In this document: piece by piece, positions 33,062 through 44,675 of the stretch | Position numbering within the stretch: the stretch's first letter is position 1 | Layout of the letters: each line of letters opens with the position of its first letter | Origin: Flectonema sp. DT1601 | Taxonomy: Eukaryota > Euglenozoa > Diplonemea > Diplonemida > Diplonemidae | Assembly: GCA_964019425.1 (NCBI GenBank) | Contig: OZ025832.1 | Location: 496,001 to 560,000, forward strand | Direction of reading: 5' to 3' | Length of the DNA: 64,000 nt | Notes under the pieces: generated by a model | What the model was told of the DNA's origin: nothing | The model's database searches: none | Seen by the model: the letters and a program-made list of their open reading frames with translations, nothing else | Made by a program: the position numbers and the translations under genes

Positions 33062-33180
33062 TCCAACCGAAGCTATAAAACTACAATCTTTGCGATTGGG
33101 ACCTTACTGATGCGGGCTACTCGGACCCCCTCGTAGTCATCAGTTCTGTATTTTGCTAACCAACCAACTAACTAACTATT
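33062..33180 (+). ncRNA. Structured element family A, copy 4
   Basis: CCGAAGCTATAAAACTACAA begins the match to other copies. CAATC-TTTGC-GATTG conserves the first hairpin. CTGATG plus CTAC pairs with GTAG plus CATCAG, with CTCGTAG again in the middle. The end is a CCAACTAACTAACTA tail. Confidence 0.55.
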
Positions 33181-33487
33181 CCTGTTATTTTTTTTACTCG
33201 AATTATCTTCAGTCCTCCTTTTCATTCGGTGTTTGAATAAAGTTCTATCGGACATTGTGATGAGATATTAGGAGAACAGTGTTGTTGTTTTTTTTTTTTT
33301 TTTTTTTTTATTGAACTGTAAATTCACAGTATTTTCGTTTTTTTTTTTTTTTTTTTGGTTTTTTTTGTTCAAGAAAAAAACCCTTTGTAAGAATTTTTTT
33401 TTTTTTTTTTTTTTTTTTCCCCTTTTTACGGTAGTTGAATTATTTAATTAACGACATTTCTAATTCAACAATCCATGCTGAGTCTTT

Positions 33488-33518
<31 letters not shown>

Positions 33519-34120
33519 TGGCTACGAGAATTAACCAACTGAACTGAACAGTTTTGGTACATTTGTTTGACGTCTTTATTCGATTTATGACACAATATTT
33601 AATTGTAAGTAAAAAGTAACTCACACAGCCTCATCGTATGATGAAGCGTAGCTGAAAGAATCTTTTATTCTTCATGCTCTGTTCTTTTGGCTTACTTTGA
33701 ATGACTCGTAGCTCAAGTAGACATGAACCGTGTTAATGTGATGCTTCAGAAGAAGAAAAAAATGTATAATTGTCTTCTTTTGAAGCTGCATTTACATTAT
33801 TTCATTCTTTTTTGTTTTTCCTCTTTTTCCTCTTTTTTTTTTTTTTTTTTTTTTTAAAGCAAACAAGCAGGTTTCTGCAGTTGAAAAAAATACATTGTAG
33901 AATTGGTAGGTTCCTTTGAACAGGTTCAAGTTTTGTTTTCCTAAACAAGTTCTTTGAGCACTACGTAAGATTTTTTGTGCGCAGGTGGCTTTTCGTTTAC
34001 ATGGGCCTCCTTTGTACCCTTTTTTTTAAATTTTATTTTCTAAACCTCCTCTCATTTCTTTGCTACAAAAAAAAACTACCGCAAGACTGCGGGTGATACA
34101 TGAAATGAAATGAAATTATC

Positions 34121-34308
34121 AACCGTCTCTTGCGCGGCCTGCTTCGTGCATGCAGTCGGTTTGGGTAGTCACTTCTGGTAAGCTGATGTCTCTTCTCGCC
34201 TGTGAGAGTCTCGCGGTTGTGGTACCGAATTACTGGTAGCCCTTGTGAGCTTCTGCGGAAGTTTGATTTCACTGATTTCGATGAATAAATGAATAAAAAT
34301 AAAAATAC
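34121..34308 (+). repeat. SINE-like family B, copy 2 (diverged)
   Basis: CGTCTCTTGCGCGGCCTGC, GGTTTGGGTAGTCA and CTGTGAGAGTCTCGCGGTTG parallel the copy at 63069. It ends in AATAAATGAATAAAAATAAA. It lies about 300 bases upstream of the PP2C start codon. Confidence 0.65.
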
Positions 34309-34604
34309 ATGACGAAGACTTTTTTATTTTCGATTTGATTTTCTTTTTTTTATTTTCTTTCTTGTGAGAGAATTACGTGTTGTTGTGTTGTGTGATAGTT
34401 GTTCAACCGGAGGTATTTCTTTTGGGATAATCCTTTTTACTTTTAACAGGTAAGCATAAAATAATAACTACAGCGACAATACATCGAAAACAACCATCCC
34501 GATAACGTTTCCCTATTGGTTAGTGTAATTTGTTCCTTTGTTGTTTATTACTCTCTTCACGTTACAGGACCGTACTGAATATTGTGCGGGCTGGGGGCGC
34601 ATTA

Positions 34605-36107
34605 ATGAGTACCGCATCCGCGATGGCTATCTCGAAAAGTGATAAAACGGAGGAGCCGACTAATGTGGAAGGACAACAGAAAAGTGAAGAAGCGAATGGA
34701 GGAGTTTCTCAACCAACAGAGACGCTTTCACAGCCGTCAACCGGAGCTGTTCCTATAACTGTGTCGGCAACAGCAGCAACAGCAACAACAACTCTTAACA
34801 CTGATGCACCTGCAAGCCCTGATATTAATGGCAAGGCTGTTGAGCAATATCGTGCACGTCGTATAAGGCAACAGATGGCTAAGAAAAGAGGTCCTTTTGT
34901 AAAAGACACGGCCACCGATTATGAACTTCCGAACAGGGCTCGAGCAGCAGCCTATCGAATTTTAACATCAGAAACAGTGTTGGGATCTGATTCACGTTTA
35001 TCAGCTCACCAGTTGTTAGAATTTCGTAAATATGTTGATAATTTAATTCAGGATGTGAAGGAGAGTCCTACCGATGAGCAAAACCTATTATCCGACCAAA
35101 GAGAATTAGACGAGGCAGTCAGAGGACATAAGTGGTGGGATTTACCGAGAGTTGAGAGATGGTTAACTGAACATATAAAGAACTGGGCTGACCCAATTGT
35201 TAAAGATAAGCGACCAGCTCCAAGACGTTTTGTTGGGGTTTCATCTTATGGTGCTAAGGGAAGAAGACAGACAATGGAGGACTACCATTGTACTTATCTT
35301 CATTGGGGAAACTTCTTATCAGATAGAGGTGATGTTCCTATTTGTTATGAAGATGAGCATCGGTATTCAAACTCCCCTCCCGAGCGTAAGAAGATGAACG
35401 GATGGCTTCTCGGAGTATTCGACGGTCACAACGGGACAGAGTGCGCTGCCTTTGCACGAGATAGTCTTCCTCCAGAGATCATAGCATCTGATAAGTTTCC
35501 TAAAAATATGGAACAAGCATGCATTGAATCATTCAAAGCAGTGAATGTTCGATTCCTAGAACGAGCCAAACAAGTTGAATGTGAAGCAGGAACAACAGCA
35601 CTGGTTGCATTCTTCCTCGACTCAAGGCTACACTTAGCTGGTGTTGGAGACTGTGCTGGAGTGATATCAAGAAGTGGTCGTGCAACAAAACTTACTCGGT
35701 CTCACACAGCTAATGATCCATTAGAGGCAGCTGCTGTTGAAGAACGCGGTGGAACTGTCCGAAATGTCGGAGGAAACATGAGAGTAGATGGTGTTATTTC
35801 TATAACTCGTGGTTTAGGTTGTAAACCTTGCACTGATCATACATCATGTGTACCAGAACTCGTTTCTATTGAAATCTGTGAAGATGACGACTTCCTTGTT
35901 CTGGCTTCCGACGGCCTTTGGGACGTTGTCAGCCCCCAAGAAGCGGCCGACTTCATTGCAGCGCGCAAGCGTGAGGCCGATGCATCCACAACCCCTTCTG
36001 ATGAAAACCCTTACAAACTAATTGCACAGGAACTATGTGCCGAAGCAGTCAATAAGGGAACTAGCGACAATGTAACTGTAGTTATTGCCTTCTTCAATCA
36101 TGCTTAG
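34605..36107 (+). CDS. PP2C-family serine/threonine phosphatase (PPM)
   Basis: The 500-residue protein contains the ordered PP2C motifs: GAKGRRQTMEDYH (Glu225/Asp226), GVFDGHNGTECA (Asp273), LAGVGDCAG, DPLEAAAVEERGGTV, DGVISITRGLGCK, LVLASDGLWDVVS (Asp436) and GTSDNVTVVIAFF (Asp488). These include the acidic residues that bind the two metal ions. It dephosphorylates Ser/Thr phosphoproteins. The first 200 residues are a low-complexity Ala/Thr/Glu-rich extension plus a charged helical region. The start ATG at 34605 comes 37 bases after TTCACGTTACAG; upstream in-frame residues are excluded on that basis, although an in-frame ATG at 34611-34640 would give nearly the same protein. Confidence 0.93.
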   Translation: MSTASAMAISKSDKTEEPTNVEGQQKSEEANGGVSQPTETLSQPSTGAVPITVSATAATATTTLNTDAPASPDINGKAVEQYRARRIRQQMAKKRGPFVKDTATDYELPNRARAAAYRILTSETVLGSDSRLSAHQLLEFRKYVDNLIQDVKESPTDEQNLLSDQRELDEAVRGHKWWDLPRVERWLTEHIKNWADPIVKDKRPAPRRFVGVSSYGAKGRRQTMEDYHCTYLHWGNFLSDRGDVPICYEDEHRYSNSPPERKKMNGWLLGVFDGHNGTECAAFARDSLPPEIIASDKFPKNMEQACIESFKAVNVRFLERAKQVECEAGTTALVAFFLDSRLHLAGVGDCAGVISRSGRATKLTRSHTANDPLEAAAVEERGGTVRNVGGNMRVDGVISITRGLGCKPCTDHTSCVPELVSIEICEDDDFLVLASDGLWDVVSPQEAADFIAARKREADASTTPSDENPYKLIAQELCAEAVNKGTSDNVTVVIAFFNHA

Positions 36108-36623
36108 CTTGCCTTGTTTTATTTCTTTTATATTTGACTTTTTTAGTTTAAGAACGAACTATTAGAGGGGGGGGAAAAAGTAAACCCGAAAGCAGAATGA
36201 AAAAACGAAAAAAAAAAAAAAAAAAAAAGAAGAAGAAAAAAAAAAAAAAAAAAAAAAAAAGAGAGAGAGAGAAAGGAGGAAAACAATAAAAGACAAATGA
36301 AAGGAAGGAGAAGAATAAAGAGCAACGAGTTACCCTTTTTATTAGTACAAGAAGATTTCTTTCATGGAATTGTTGGATCTTCTTGTACCACTCTTTTTTT
36401 TTTTTTTTTTTGCTTCAACAACAGCAGCTGCAACGAGAGTGCAATACTCTCCTTGCCTTTGGTCGTAACCCCGACCAATTCCGTTTCAGTATTTTTAGTG
36501 GGTTTTTATTTTTATTTTTTTTAAAATTCTTTTTTTCGTGATTTAAGCACGAGGACCGAATAATGAGCCCCCCAAGCTGTTTTGTCCCATTTTTATACCC
36601 CTGAGAAAAAAAAGCTAAAAAGG

Positions 36624-36655
<32 letters not shown>

Positions 36656-37961
36656 AGACTTGTTTGCAAACACAGTACTAAAATGCTAACCTTACCCAGC
36701 ACCAAGAAAAGTAAGTTCCCCAATGGCGTGTGGATGTTGTGTTTTTCGTTTTTTTTTTTAATATATTTTTTTTAATTGTTTCTGTGTGTTATTTGGAAAG
36801 TCTCAGCAAATTCCTGCAGTTGTTTTTCCCTACATCGCAATTCATACATGAAAAGCTGTTAGTTTTTTCTCCTGCTTTTAGAAATTAAGAAAAAAAAGCG
36901 ACAGTCACCTTTGAAACTGTTATTGCTTTTTTTTTTTTCTATTTATTCCCGGCGGACACTTCTTTGAGAAGAGAGAGTTGAAGAACACAAATGATAATAT
37001 ACCTTTTTATAAGCTTCCCCACTCTGGATTTTTGCCACCTCACTATTCTTACTCGGAACTCGTACGAGGCCCCCCCCCAACACCAACCAGCCAACTATGC
37101 AAATCCCCGCTAGTAGTGTTTTCACCAGACAATCAATAAAACGATGACTAAAAAACAAAAAAAAAAAAAATGTGGTGAAAAAAAAACCTACTCTTTTTCT
37201 CTCGTAATACAGTATATCATACCTCCCCCCGTTCCTGGTTTTGGTTTCCCAAGGGGCTCACGGATACCTTATGTAATTGAATAACTCAATTCCGGACTGC
37301 GCTGAATGACAACACATGTCAGAAAACATGATCCGTGCTAGCATTACCTTTTAGTCATATTGTATCATAACAACTTACTAACGTATTATTATTTGGTTTT
37401 TTAGCAAAAAAAAAAAATTATTTATTATCATTAAAATATATGCTCAAGGCATTTTTAAATATCAAACCAATACTTCTTTCATTTGGGAGGTAATTCTCTT
37501 GATTGGTGCTCTTTTAAAGGCAACAGTTCTCTTTCTTTTCTTTTCTTTTTTTTTTTTTAAAACAGTTGGTTTCTCCTTCCCGAAATTTGTTGTTTTTTGT
37601 ATACCGGGAAAAGAAGGGAGAAAGTAACGAAGTGTATTGGCATTGGCTTTTGTTTTTGACTTAGTTGGGGTGGTTGTTTGTATGGTGCCTTAGCCGAATC
37701 GTGTTGGTTAAAGTTTACTACAAAAAAAAATAATTATTGTACAATATTTTAGCAGATTTTTTTTATTTTTTTTTGCTGCCTGCAATGATGCAAAAAAAAA
37801 AAAAAAAAAAAAAAAAGGAAATTACAAGAAAAATTCTATTTCTCCACCGAGCACCCATTCCCATAGCCAGTATCTTAAAAACGCGTAGGAAGTCCGGCTT
37901 TTCTTTTTCAAAGGACAGGCTGTTGCACTTTTACGTCTGGTGATTCTGCGAGTATTGTTTG

Positions 37962-37992
<31 letters not shown>

Positions 37993-38763
37993 CCCCATTT
38001 ACTTTTGAAACGGTTTTTATTTGTCAGCCTAATAGAAGGGCCTTTTTTTTTTTTTTCCTCCAAAAAAAAAAAAAATAAAAAATGTTTATCTTAATTTTGT
38101 ACTAAGTGGGCACTTAAATGTGCACCTGTGAAAAAAAAAAAAAAAAAAAAAAATTGATATTAGCTCTAAGAAGACCCTGTTCTGGTGTTATCAAGTCAAT
38201 AAATTAAGTTGGCAAACCAGCGCTTAGTATCTTATAAAGAAGAAATGGACAAAGAAAAAAGGAAATAGGAAAAAAATTCATTGGGATAAGGTATACTCGG
38301 AGTGTACTTGTGGCAAAAAAAAAAAAAAAAAAAAAAAATCCCAATGAATAAAAAGCGTTACCATAAATGCTGGAAATTCTATCCCCATCTGCTATATCAT
38401 AAGACCATTTTGCATTGGGGAAAAAAAGAAACAAAAAAAAAAAAAAAAAAAAAAAAACAACAGTGCTCTAGAGAGAAAAAAAAAGTTCCCCTTCACCCTT
38501 TGATTTCTCCATTGCAACTTTGTGCACACAGAGCACGGTCCTGGTGCTCTGGGCACTGTGATTACTTTTCGGAGTAGCTCTTTGCTGCTGTTTTCTTTTT
38601 CATCCGACCAAAAATAGTTTGGATTTATATCATGTGGATGTGAATGCAAAAAAAAAAAGAAAAAAAAAAAAAAAAAAAAAAAAAATCCCCGTAGAATAGA
38701 AGAGGAACTTACTTTTTTTTGGAAACAGCATTTAACTTCAGCAAGCCGAAATGTTTTGAACAG

Positions 38764-38797
<34 letters not shown>

Positions 38798-40502
38798 TTT
38801 ACAAAGTGACTTAATGATGAGCATCTGTTAACTGAAGCGAACTATGTCACTTTTGGCCACAAAACCGAAATAAAAATAACTCTCACAGCTCTCCCTTCTG
38901 TGCATTATTATGGCAAACCGTTCTCATTGAAAACGTTCTTTCTGAGTTACTACAGGAGGTGGCCAGCCAGAGCCTCGCAGTTTATTTGTATTTTTTTTTT
39001 GTTGTTTATCCCCCCTGTTTATTTCTCCTTCCCTCAATTTTTATTTCCTCTTTCCCTCTATTTTGCTAACATGGTGGGAAGCAGATACCTTGCAGTCGTG
39101 GAAAAGAGTCGAAGTACTGAACGGAGAGAGTGAGCAAGCCTTACCCTGCGCCATAAAAAAATTAGTCACAAAAAAAAAAAAAAAAAAAATCTATTAATCA
39201 ATGTACCGGTTAGGCTATTTTTATTAACCTGACCCACCACTTGTACTACTACTAAAAAAAAAAAAAAATTAATAATAATAATGATAAAGAATACATGTTA
39301 AAAATAGTATCCTGTGCAATTACTTTCTCACATATCGCCAGATTGTTTTGAAGCTTAACTTGCTACAGAAAAGTGATTCGGTCGGAAACCTCCTAACTTT
39401 TTTTTTGGAGGTAATTTGTCGTTGGTGCAAAGCAGCTTCTTTTGAAGTTTTTTTTTTTTTTTTTGCTGCAACTTACAATAATAATGTGTTTAGAAGCGCC
39501 TTTGAATGTTCTGTTCCAGCTGCGCACAAGACGGCAGTTACAAAAAAAAAAAAAAAAAAAAAAGGGGGGGGGAAGTGATTTACGCACAGTTGGCAAGTTT
39601 TTTATTCTTTTTTTTGTTTTTTTTGTAGAGTACTCTCCGAGTACTGCCTACCACCAACAGCCCAACTAATGCCAAGCAAGACGTGCGATTACTCCTCCGG
39701 ATTTGCCCAAGTGGCTAACAACATAACACCGCTGGAACGCGAGTGTATAGAGTTCCATGAGGTAGGGTGCGAATTTTAATCTAGAAACACAAATCTCCTC
39801 CCCCCAACTCAAAAAAAAAAAAAAAAAAAAAAAGATCAATTTACCCAAGTAGTCAGTCAATGTCAACTTGTCGTTGTTTCATGTTATAATATTCATCGCG
39901 AGTGAGCGATGGCGTAGTGTGCAGTTTCAATGGGAAATAGTGAAAAAAAAAAAAGTAACAGAAAAATAACACGTGGTAGGAAGTTTTTTGAGCTAAAGTT
40001 TTTTTTTTTTTTTTTTTTTTTTGATCCAAGTAATCTTACTTCGCTCAGGAAAGGACCGGGAAAAAAAAAAAAAAAAAAAAACGAATGTATGACATCTTTT
40101 TTTTTTTGGTGAATTGCAAAACTAGAAAAAAAACAATATGATGTAATGTAATCGAAGTTACGTAAAAAGCTTATGTGCGTAAGTCTTCTCTAATCCCCCA
40201 TTTCGTAAACTTTTGCCATGATGAAAATAGTCTCGTAGAAGAAGTTCTGTCTTCGCAGCAGCTGGGATGCGCTTCTGTTCTTTTATCATCGTATTCCCCC
40301 CCGAATGACTAACTTCCCTGCTAGAACTTTTTCCTTCACAGTTTTTTTTCTCTTCTTTTTGTAGTGTTAAAAAATGCAACGAAATGATCCACGCCAACCC
40401 CAAATACGCGCTTTTTTGCCACTTGTGATGATCGTCATGTCCTGTATAGAATAAGGAACTATTACTTTTTTTTCTTCTTCTTTTCTATTTGTGTTTTCTC
40501 CC

Positions 40503-40538
<36 letters not shown>

Positions 40539-41376
40539 GTTTATATAAAGTGCACAGTTTAAATCTCTGTTTGCAATGGCCCATGATTAAGGAAAGGGAG
40601 GAGCGGGGAAAGGGGGAAAAAAAAAAAAACCAATAGCAAAAAGACGCTTAAACTGCTACACCTCGGCATAGGCCGAGTAAAGTAAGACAGGAGATTTTAG
40701 ATGAGCTTTTATTCCACTAGGGGAATTGCGCTGTTTTTTTTTTTTTTTTTTTTTTTTTTTGGGAATTTTTGTTTTTCCCGTGTTTTATTTTAGTGGTAAG
40801 TACTACGTTGTCGTTGATTTGAATTTGTGGTCGGCCATTGCACCGAAAAAAAAAAAAAAAAAAATTTGTATTTTGTTTCTTCCAGTGTTTTGATGGGAAG
40901 GTGTGATTAGACCTTTGCAGTACGGTGTTGTAAAGTCTGTAAGTTTGAAAAAAAAAAAAAAAAGTTTAACAAAAGTAAATGAAGAAAGAAAAAAAGAAGG
41001 AAAAAAAAAAAAAAAAAAAAAAATTCTCTCCCATCTAAAAAAAAAAATGTTTGTCTACAACTTTGCTTTTCTTTTATTCTCACGGCTTCCCCTCCCCCTC
41101 GTTCCCTTCACCCTACAACCCTACAGAAGTAGTTTCGCGAAGTCCCTTCTCCTTTGCTTTTCCCGTATAATTTTTCTTCTTGTGTACAAAAAAGGTTCCA
41201 ATGGTAGTAATCGTCATTCAACCTGACAACTATAATCTATTTCCCTCTAAATAACAAGGTATAACAAACATCGACGGGTCGTTTTTATTAAAATGAGAAA
41301 AATTGTTTTCTTTACCAACAGTTACATATTATAATGTATACTATTGTATACTATCATAACAGGTTGGTTTTTCACA
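36108..41376. other. Gene desert, homopolymer-rich
   Basis: No protein gene is supported over 5.3 kb; open stretches encode only poly-Phe or poly-Lys. Notable items are the 12-bp inverted repeat at 38276-38349, a 7-bp hairpin AGAGCAC/GTGCTCT at 38530-38550, a short CATCGC/GCGATG palindrome near 39894, and a weak tRNA-like block at 39690-39775. Confidence 0.6.
38276..38349. repeat. 12-bp inverted repeat with inner hairpin and internal poly-A
   Basis: ATTCATTGGGAT at 38276-38287 is exactly complementary to ATCCCAATGAAT at 38338-38349. Between them lie a GTATACTC/GAGTGTAC hairpin and a run of about 24 A. Confidence 0.8.
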
Positions 41377-42033
41377 ATGCCAAGCTCACGCTTGTACAGT
41401 GAAAAGTCATTTTCTGACGTATCTGAACGCCGAGATTACCTCAAGAATGAACAGCTAGAACTACTTAAAACTGTATCAAATGAGAAAAAAAAAAAATTAC
41501 AACAAAAAGAAATGGAAGATCAAGGAAACAGAATGTGTACTATTGAGGTACAACGAAGAGCAAATATCATGAACAGAAACCTTGAAGCAATTAGCAAACG
41601 AAATGAACCAGCGATAAAACTTAAAATCAATGAAATGATTCACATAAGTAACAGACTACATATGTTGGGTGCGAGAAAAAAGAAAATTTCCTATCGAGTA
41701 ACACATCATGAGTACTACAGAGCAATACCTGAACGTCGGCTGCTGGCGCTCAATGAAGCTGCCTACTATGGGCCAATTAAGAAGACCGCAGAAAATATTG
41801 CGGCACTCACATCCCAATATGCTCCTACTCCCCTAAAAGGTAGTGCATTAAATTCCTCCCAACTGAAGGAATCTGCTGCTCGGATGCATGGTCGGCACAA
41901 GATTTTACAGCAACACCATCATCAGCGAGTCCAACAGGTGTTGGCTGCTTACCAACCGGAAAAAAAACTTTTAACAGAAAAAGAGTTACAGCGAAGCACA
42001 AAGAGGCTTTTTACTGGCTCCAAAGGTAGCTAG
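41377..42033 (+). CDS. Small basic helical protein, unassigned
   Basis: The 218-residue protein starts MPSSRLYSEKSFSDVSERRD, 14 bases after ATCATAACAG. It is lysine/arginine-rich and mostly helical, with a coiled-coil-like first half and a more structured middle (YRVTHHEYYRAIPERRLLAL, then NEAAYYGPIKKTAENI). A GRHKILQQHHHQRVQQVLA helix follows. It has no signal, no membrane segment and no known motif. Axonemal or cytoskeletal accessory proteins of flagellates have this look, but that is an impression only. Confidence 0.72.
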   Translation: MPSSRLYSEKSFSDVSERRDYLKNEQLELLKTVSNEKKKKLQQKEMEDQGNRMCTIEVQRRANIMNRNLEAISKRNEPAIKLKINEMIHISNRLHMLGARKKKISYRVTHHEYYRAIPERRLLALNEAAYYGPIKKTAENIAALTSQYAPTPLKGSALNSSQLKESAARMHGRHKILQQHHHQRVQQVLAAYQPEKKLLTEKELQRSTKRLFTGSKGS

Positions 42034-42286
42034 TACGTTTACAGCAGAACTGATTTCGAAACAGAAATATTATTGTTGCCTATTTGCCTGATGATCTTTT
42101 AATTTCTATTGCAAAGATCAGTTTGTGATAATTTAGTATGGCAGTTTTAATTAAAACAAAAAAAAAGAACTACTTTTCTAATCCAGTATATTTATGTAAA
42201 GCGCTGTGGTAGTGGTGGCGGTCTGAAGTAACATTTTCCCTCCAACTTTCTATTATTCAATTCCAACACATAGAAATACATAAAAC

Positions 42287-44182
42287 ATGATTTCCAAACT
42301 ACTACTGTTGATGTGTACCACTGGATTGACATCCGTCAATGGTGGTAAGATCAAACACGTTGTCGTACTGATGGAAGAGAATCGATCATTCGATCACATG
42401 TTGGGATGGAGGAAGGGAGTCAACGGGCTAAAGGGAGATGAATACAATTTGGTTGACACGAAGGACCCAAATTCGAAGAAAGTTTACGTCTCAAAGAACG
42501 GGACGGCAATCAACATGTGTGACCCTGCTCACACTACCAGTGCAACTACAGATAAGATTTTTACAAAGAGGGAAGTTGATAGGCACAACTTCACTACACC
42601 AACAATGGGAGGATTTGTTGAGAATCAAAATCCAGAAGCAGCTGAGAGATACTGTCAGGTTATGGATATGCAAACACCTGAGAAGGTTCCAATCATCTCT
42701 GCATTGGCCGATGAATTCATTTTAATGGATCGTTTCTTCGCATCCCACCCTGGACCTACCTGGCCTAATAGACTTTACATGTTGGCAGCAACTACTTCTG
42801 GTAGTACTGAGACTGGAACCTGGTATCGCAATGAGAAGGGTTTCCTCTTCCCTCAGAAGACGTTCTTCGATCAACTCACTGCAGAAGGTCACACTTGGAA
42901 GAATTACTACAACGACACTCCTTGGGAACTGTTTTTGGAATCGATTGCTCACAACCCTAACAACACGGCATCGATGGAACAATTCTGGACTGATTGCAGA
43001 GAAGGTACTCTCCCAGCCTACTCGTGGATTAATCCGTCAATCGGAATTAATATGACTCTGGGTGTTGGATCTAATGACCAACACCCTGATCATGATGTCG
43101 CAGCGGGTGAGAGATACTACAAAGATATCTATGAGGCATTGAGAAGTTCACCTTCATGGGAAGAAACTTTATTCATCATCACATACGATGAGCATGGTGG
43201 ATTCTATGACCACGTTCCTACCCCGATGAATGTTCCTGTCCCTGAAGATGGAGAAGCAAGCTACCCCGACAAGGGATTTAAGTTTGACAGACTTGGAATT
43301 CGTTTACCAACATTATTAATCTCACCATGGTTACAGAAGGGTGTTGTGTTGTCTGGTCCTCCAGATGCTCAGAAACCTTTCAACAATTCAGAGTATGAAT
43401 TAACATCAATCATGTCAACAACTAGAAAACTCTTAGGAATGGACTCAACACCACTCACAAAGAGAGATGAGTGGGCAGCAACATTTGAGCAAGTGTTTGA
43501 CTTCCTGGATGCCCCACGTCAAGATTGTCCTCTTCACTTGCCTGAGCCCATTCCTCCTCAGAAGGGAGCACTTGAGATTGAAGCTGAGCTAGAACCAAAT
43601 TCTCTTCAGGAACACATTCTGACAGTTCATTCTCACATGGCTGGTGTTGAGTACCCAGCTCACATTAAAAAACAAAAACATGTTTCAGATTGGGTCAACA
43701 AACACTACGCCATTCACAGAGAAAGACAACTGAAGAGTTTCCCCGTAGAAGTCGGTATTTACGGAGTCACTAGTTGGTCGATAAATGTTTCGAAGAACAC
43801 GACGATGAACACTCTCTCAGCAAAGGTACAAGGAAGTGAATATTGTCTTGATGGCGGTAATATGCAACTAGGTACCTATATCATGGTATCACCTTGTAAC
43901 AATACAAATCCGTTACTGAGTGACAGTAAAAGTCAGCAGTGGATGTTTGGTAAAGACGACACTATTAGACCATTTCAGAACCTCTCACTGTGTTTAGATC
44001 AAGTGCCTGTACCTCCATCTCACTGGTCGCCTACGACGAAAACTCGTCTTGCGGTCTGTGATGATTCAGTTACTCAGCATTATGCTAATCACGCATCAGC
44101 TCCTGGAGACTCTGGTGATGGTAGCCTTGAATGCGGCAACGCAAATCTACTTATTAACACTACAGCACACATGCGAAGGTAA
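42287..44182 (+). CDS. Secreted phospholipase C-type phosphoesterase, copy 1
   Basis: The 631-residue protein has a signal peptide (MISKLLLLMCTTGLTSVNGG). The catalytic domain follows the phosphoesterase family of bacterial phospholipase C and plant non-specific PLC: VVLMEENRSFDHMLGW (Glu30 region), HPGPTWPNRLY, and TYDEHGGFYDHVPTP (Asp301, His303 region). These enzymes hydrolyse phosphodiester or phosphomonoester head groups using metal-bound residues. Residues about 490-600 resemble a ricin-type beta-trefoil (EYCLDGG, CNNTNPLL, QQWMFG), suggesting glycan binding. Many N-x-T/S sites fit secretion. It is a tandem duplicate of the next gene, with near identity over the catalytic core and local divergence at residues 65-110 and in the C-terminal third. 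Confidence 0.92.
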   Translation: MISKLLLLMCTTGLTSVNGGKIKHVVVLMEENRSFDHMLGWRKGVNGLKGDEYNLVDTKDPNSKKVYVSKNGTAINMCDPAHTTSATTDKIFTKREVDRHNFTTPTMGGFVENQNPEAAERYCQVMDMQTPEKVPIISALADEFILMDRFFASHPGPTWPNRLYMLAATTSGSTETGTWYRNEKGFLFPQKTFFDQLTAEGHTWKNYYNDTPWELFLESIAHNPNNTASMEQFWTDCREGTLPAYSWINPSIGINMTLGVGSNDQHPDHDVAAGERYYKDIYEALRSSPSWEETLFIITYDEHGGFYDHVPTPMNVPVPEDGEASYPDKGFKFDRLGIRLPTLLISPWLQKGVVLSGPPDAQKPFNNSEYELTSIMSTTRKLLGMDSTPLTKRDEWAATFEQVFDFLDAPRQDCPLHLPEPIPPQKGALEIEAELEPNSLQEHILTVHSHMAGVEYPAHIKKQKHVSDWVNKHYAIHRERQLKSFPVEVGIYGVTSWSINVSKNTTMNTLSAKVQGSEYCLDGGNMQLGTYIMVSPCNNTNPLLSDSKSQQWMFGKDDTIRPFQNLSLCLDQVPVPPSHWSPTTKTRLAVCDDSVTQHYANHASAPGDSGDGSLECGNANLLINTTAHMRR

Positions 44183-44675
44183 TTTAGTCGCGACACATCT
44201 TTTCTCTGCTGCACACAAGTCTGATGAGAAAAGACGGTCTGAGAAAGAAAACAACCCAACGTCACGTTCTTTTTTTTTTTGTATCATTTAGCGCAAAAGG
44301 TTTAAGCATGACTTCTGTTAACAATTCTTGTTTAGATTACTTTAATAATAGCTCTGTGCTATTCAATCGTCCCTTTCCTTGGCGCTTGTGTCTTTGTTCC
44401 ATCTGTTAGCCTCGTAAGATATTTTATTGTATTGGCGACACTCTTCTAAATACAATTTATCGTTTTTGAGGTTCTGTTTTAATAAGTACCGTATGGTGTG
44501 TGATGCTTCGTCTTTGTTTTATTACAATTCATAAAGAACACACATAAAATAAAATAATGTTTACTTGGCATTACGAGTGGCTTATATCTCCTAAGTTAGA
44601 TTCAATGAAGAATGAGCTAGCGATCATAAGCTTACTTCTTAATATCTTTCTTGAAACAGGCTGAAGACATAAAAC
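44183..44675. other. Spacer between the tandem phosphoesterase genes
   Basis: The 493 bases hold no gene and few homopolymers. Identity between the two genes starts abruptly at ACATAAAACATG, so the spacer is not part of the duplicated unit. An acceptor-like CTTGAAACAG ends 16 bases before the second ATG. Confidence 0.55.

Larger units (their letters stand above)
28456..34120. other. Gene desert, homopolymer-rich, with structured islands
   Basis: I find no credible protein gene in about 5.7 kb. T and A runs of 15-35 bases are very frequent. Islands of ordinary complexity include 30813-30945 and 31295-31430 (both with nested hairpins), 32560-32950 (no recognised RNA), and a family A copy at 33062-33180. 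Confidence 0.6.
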
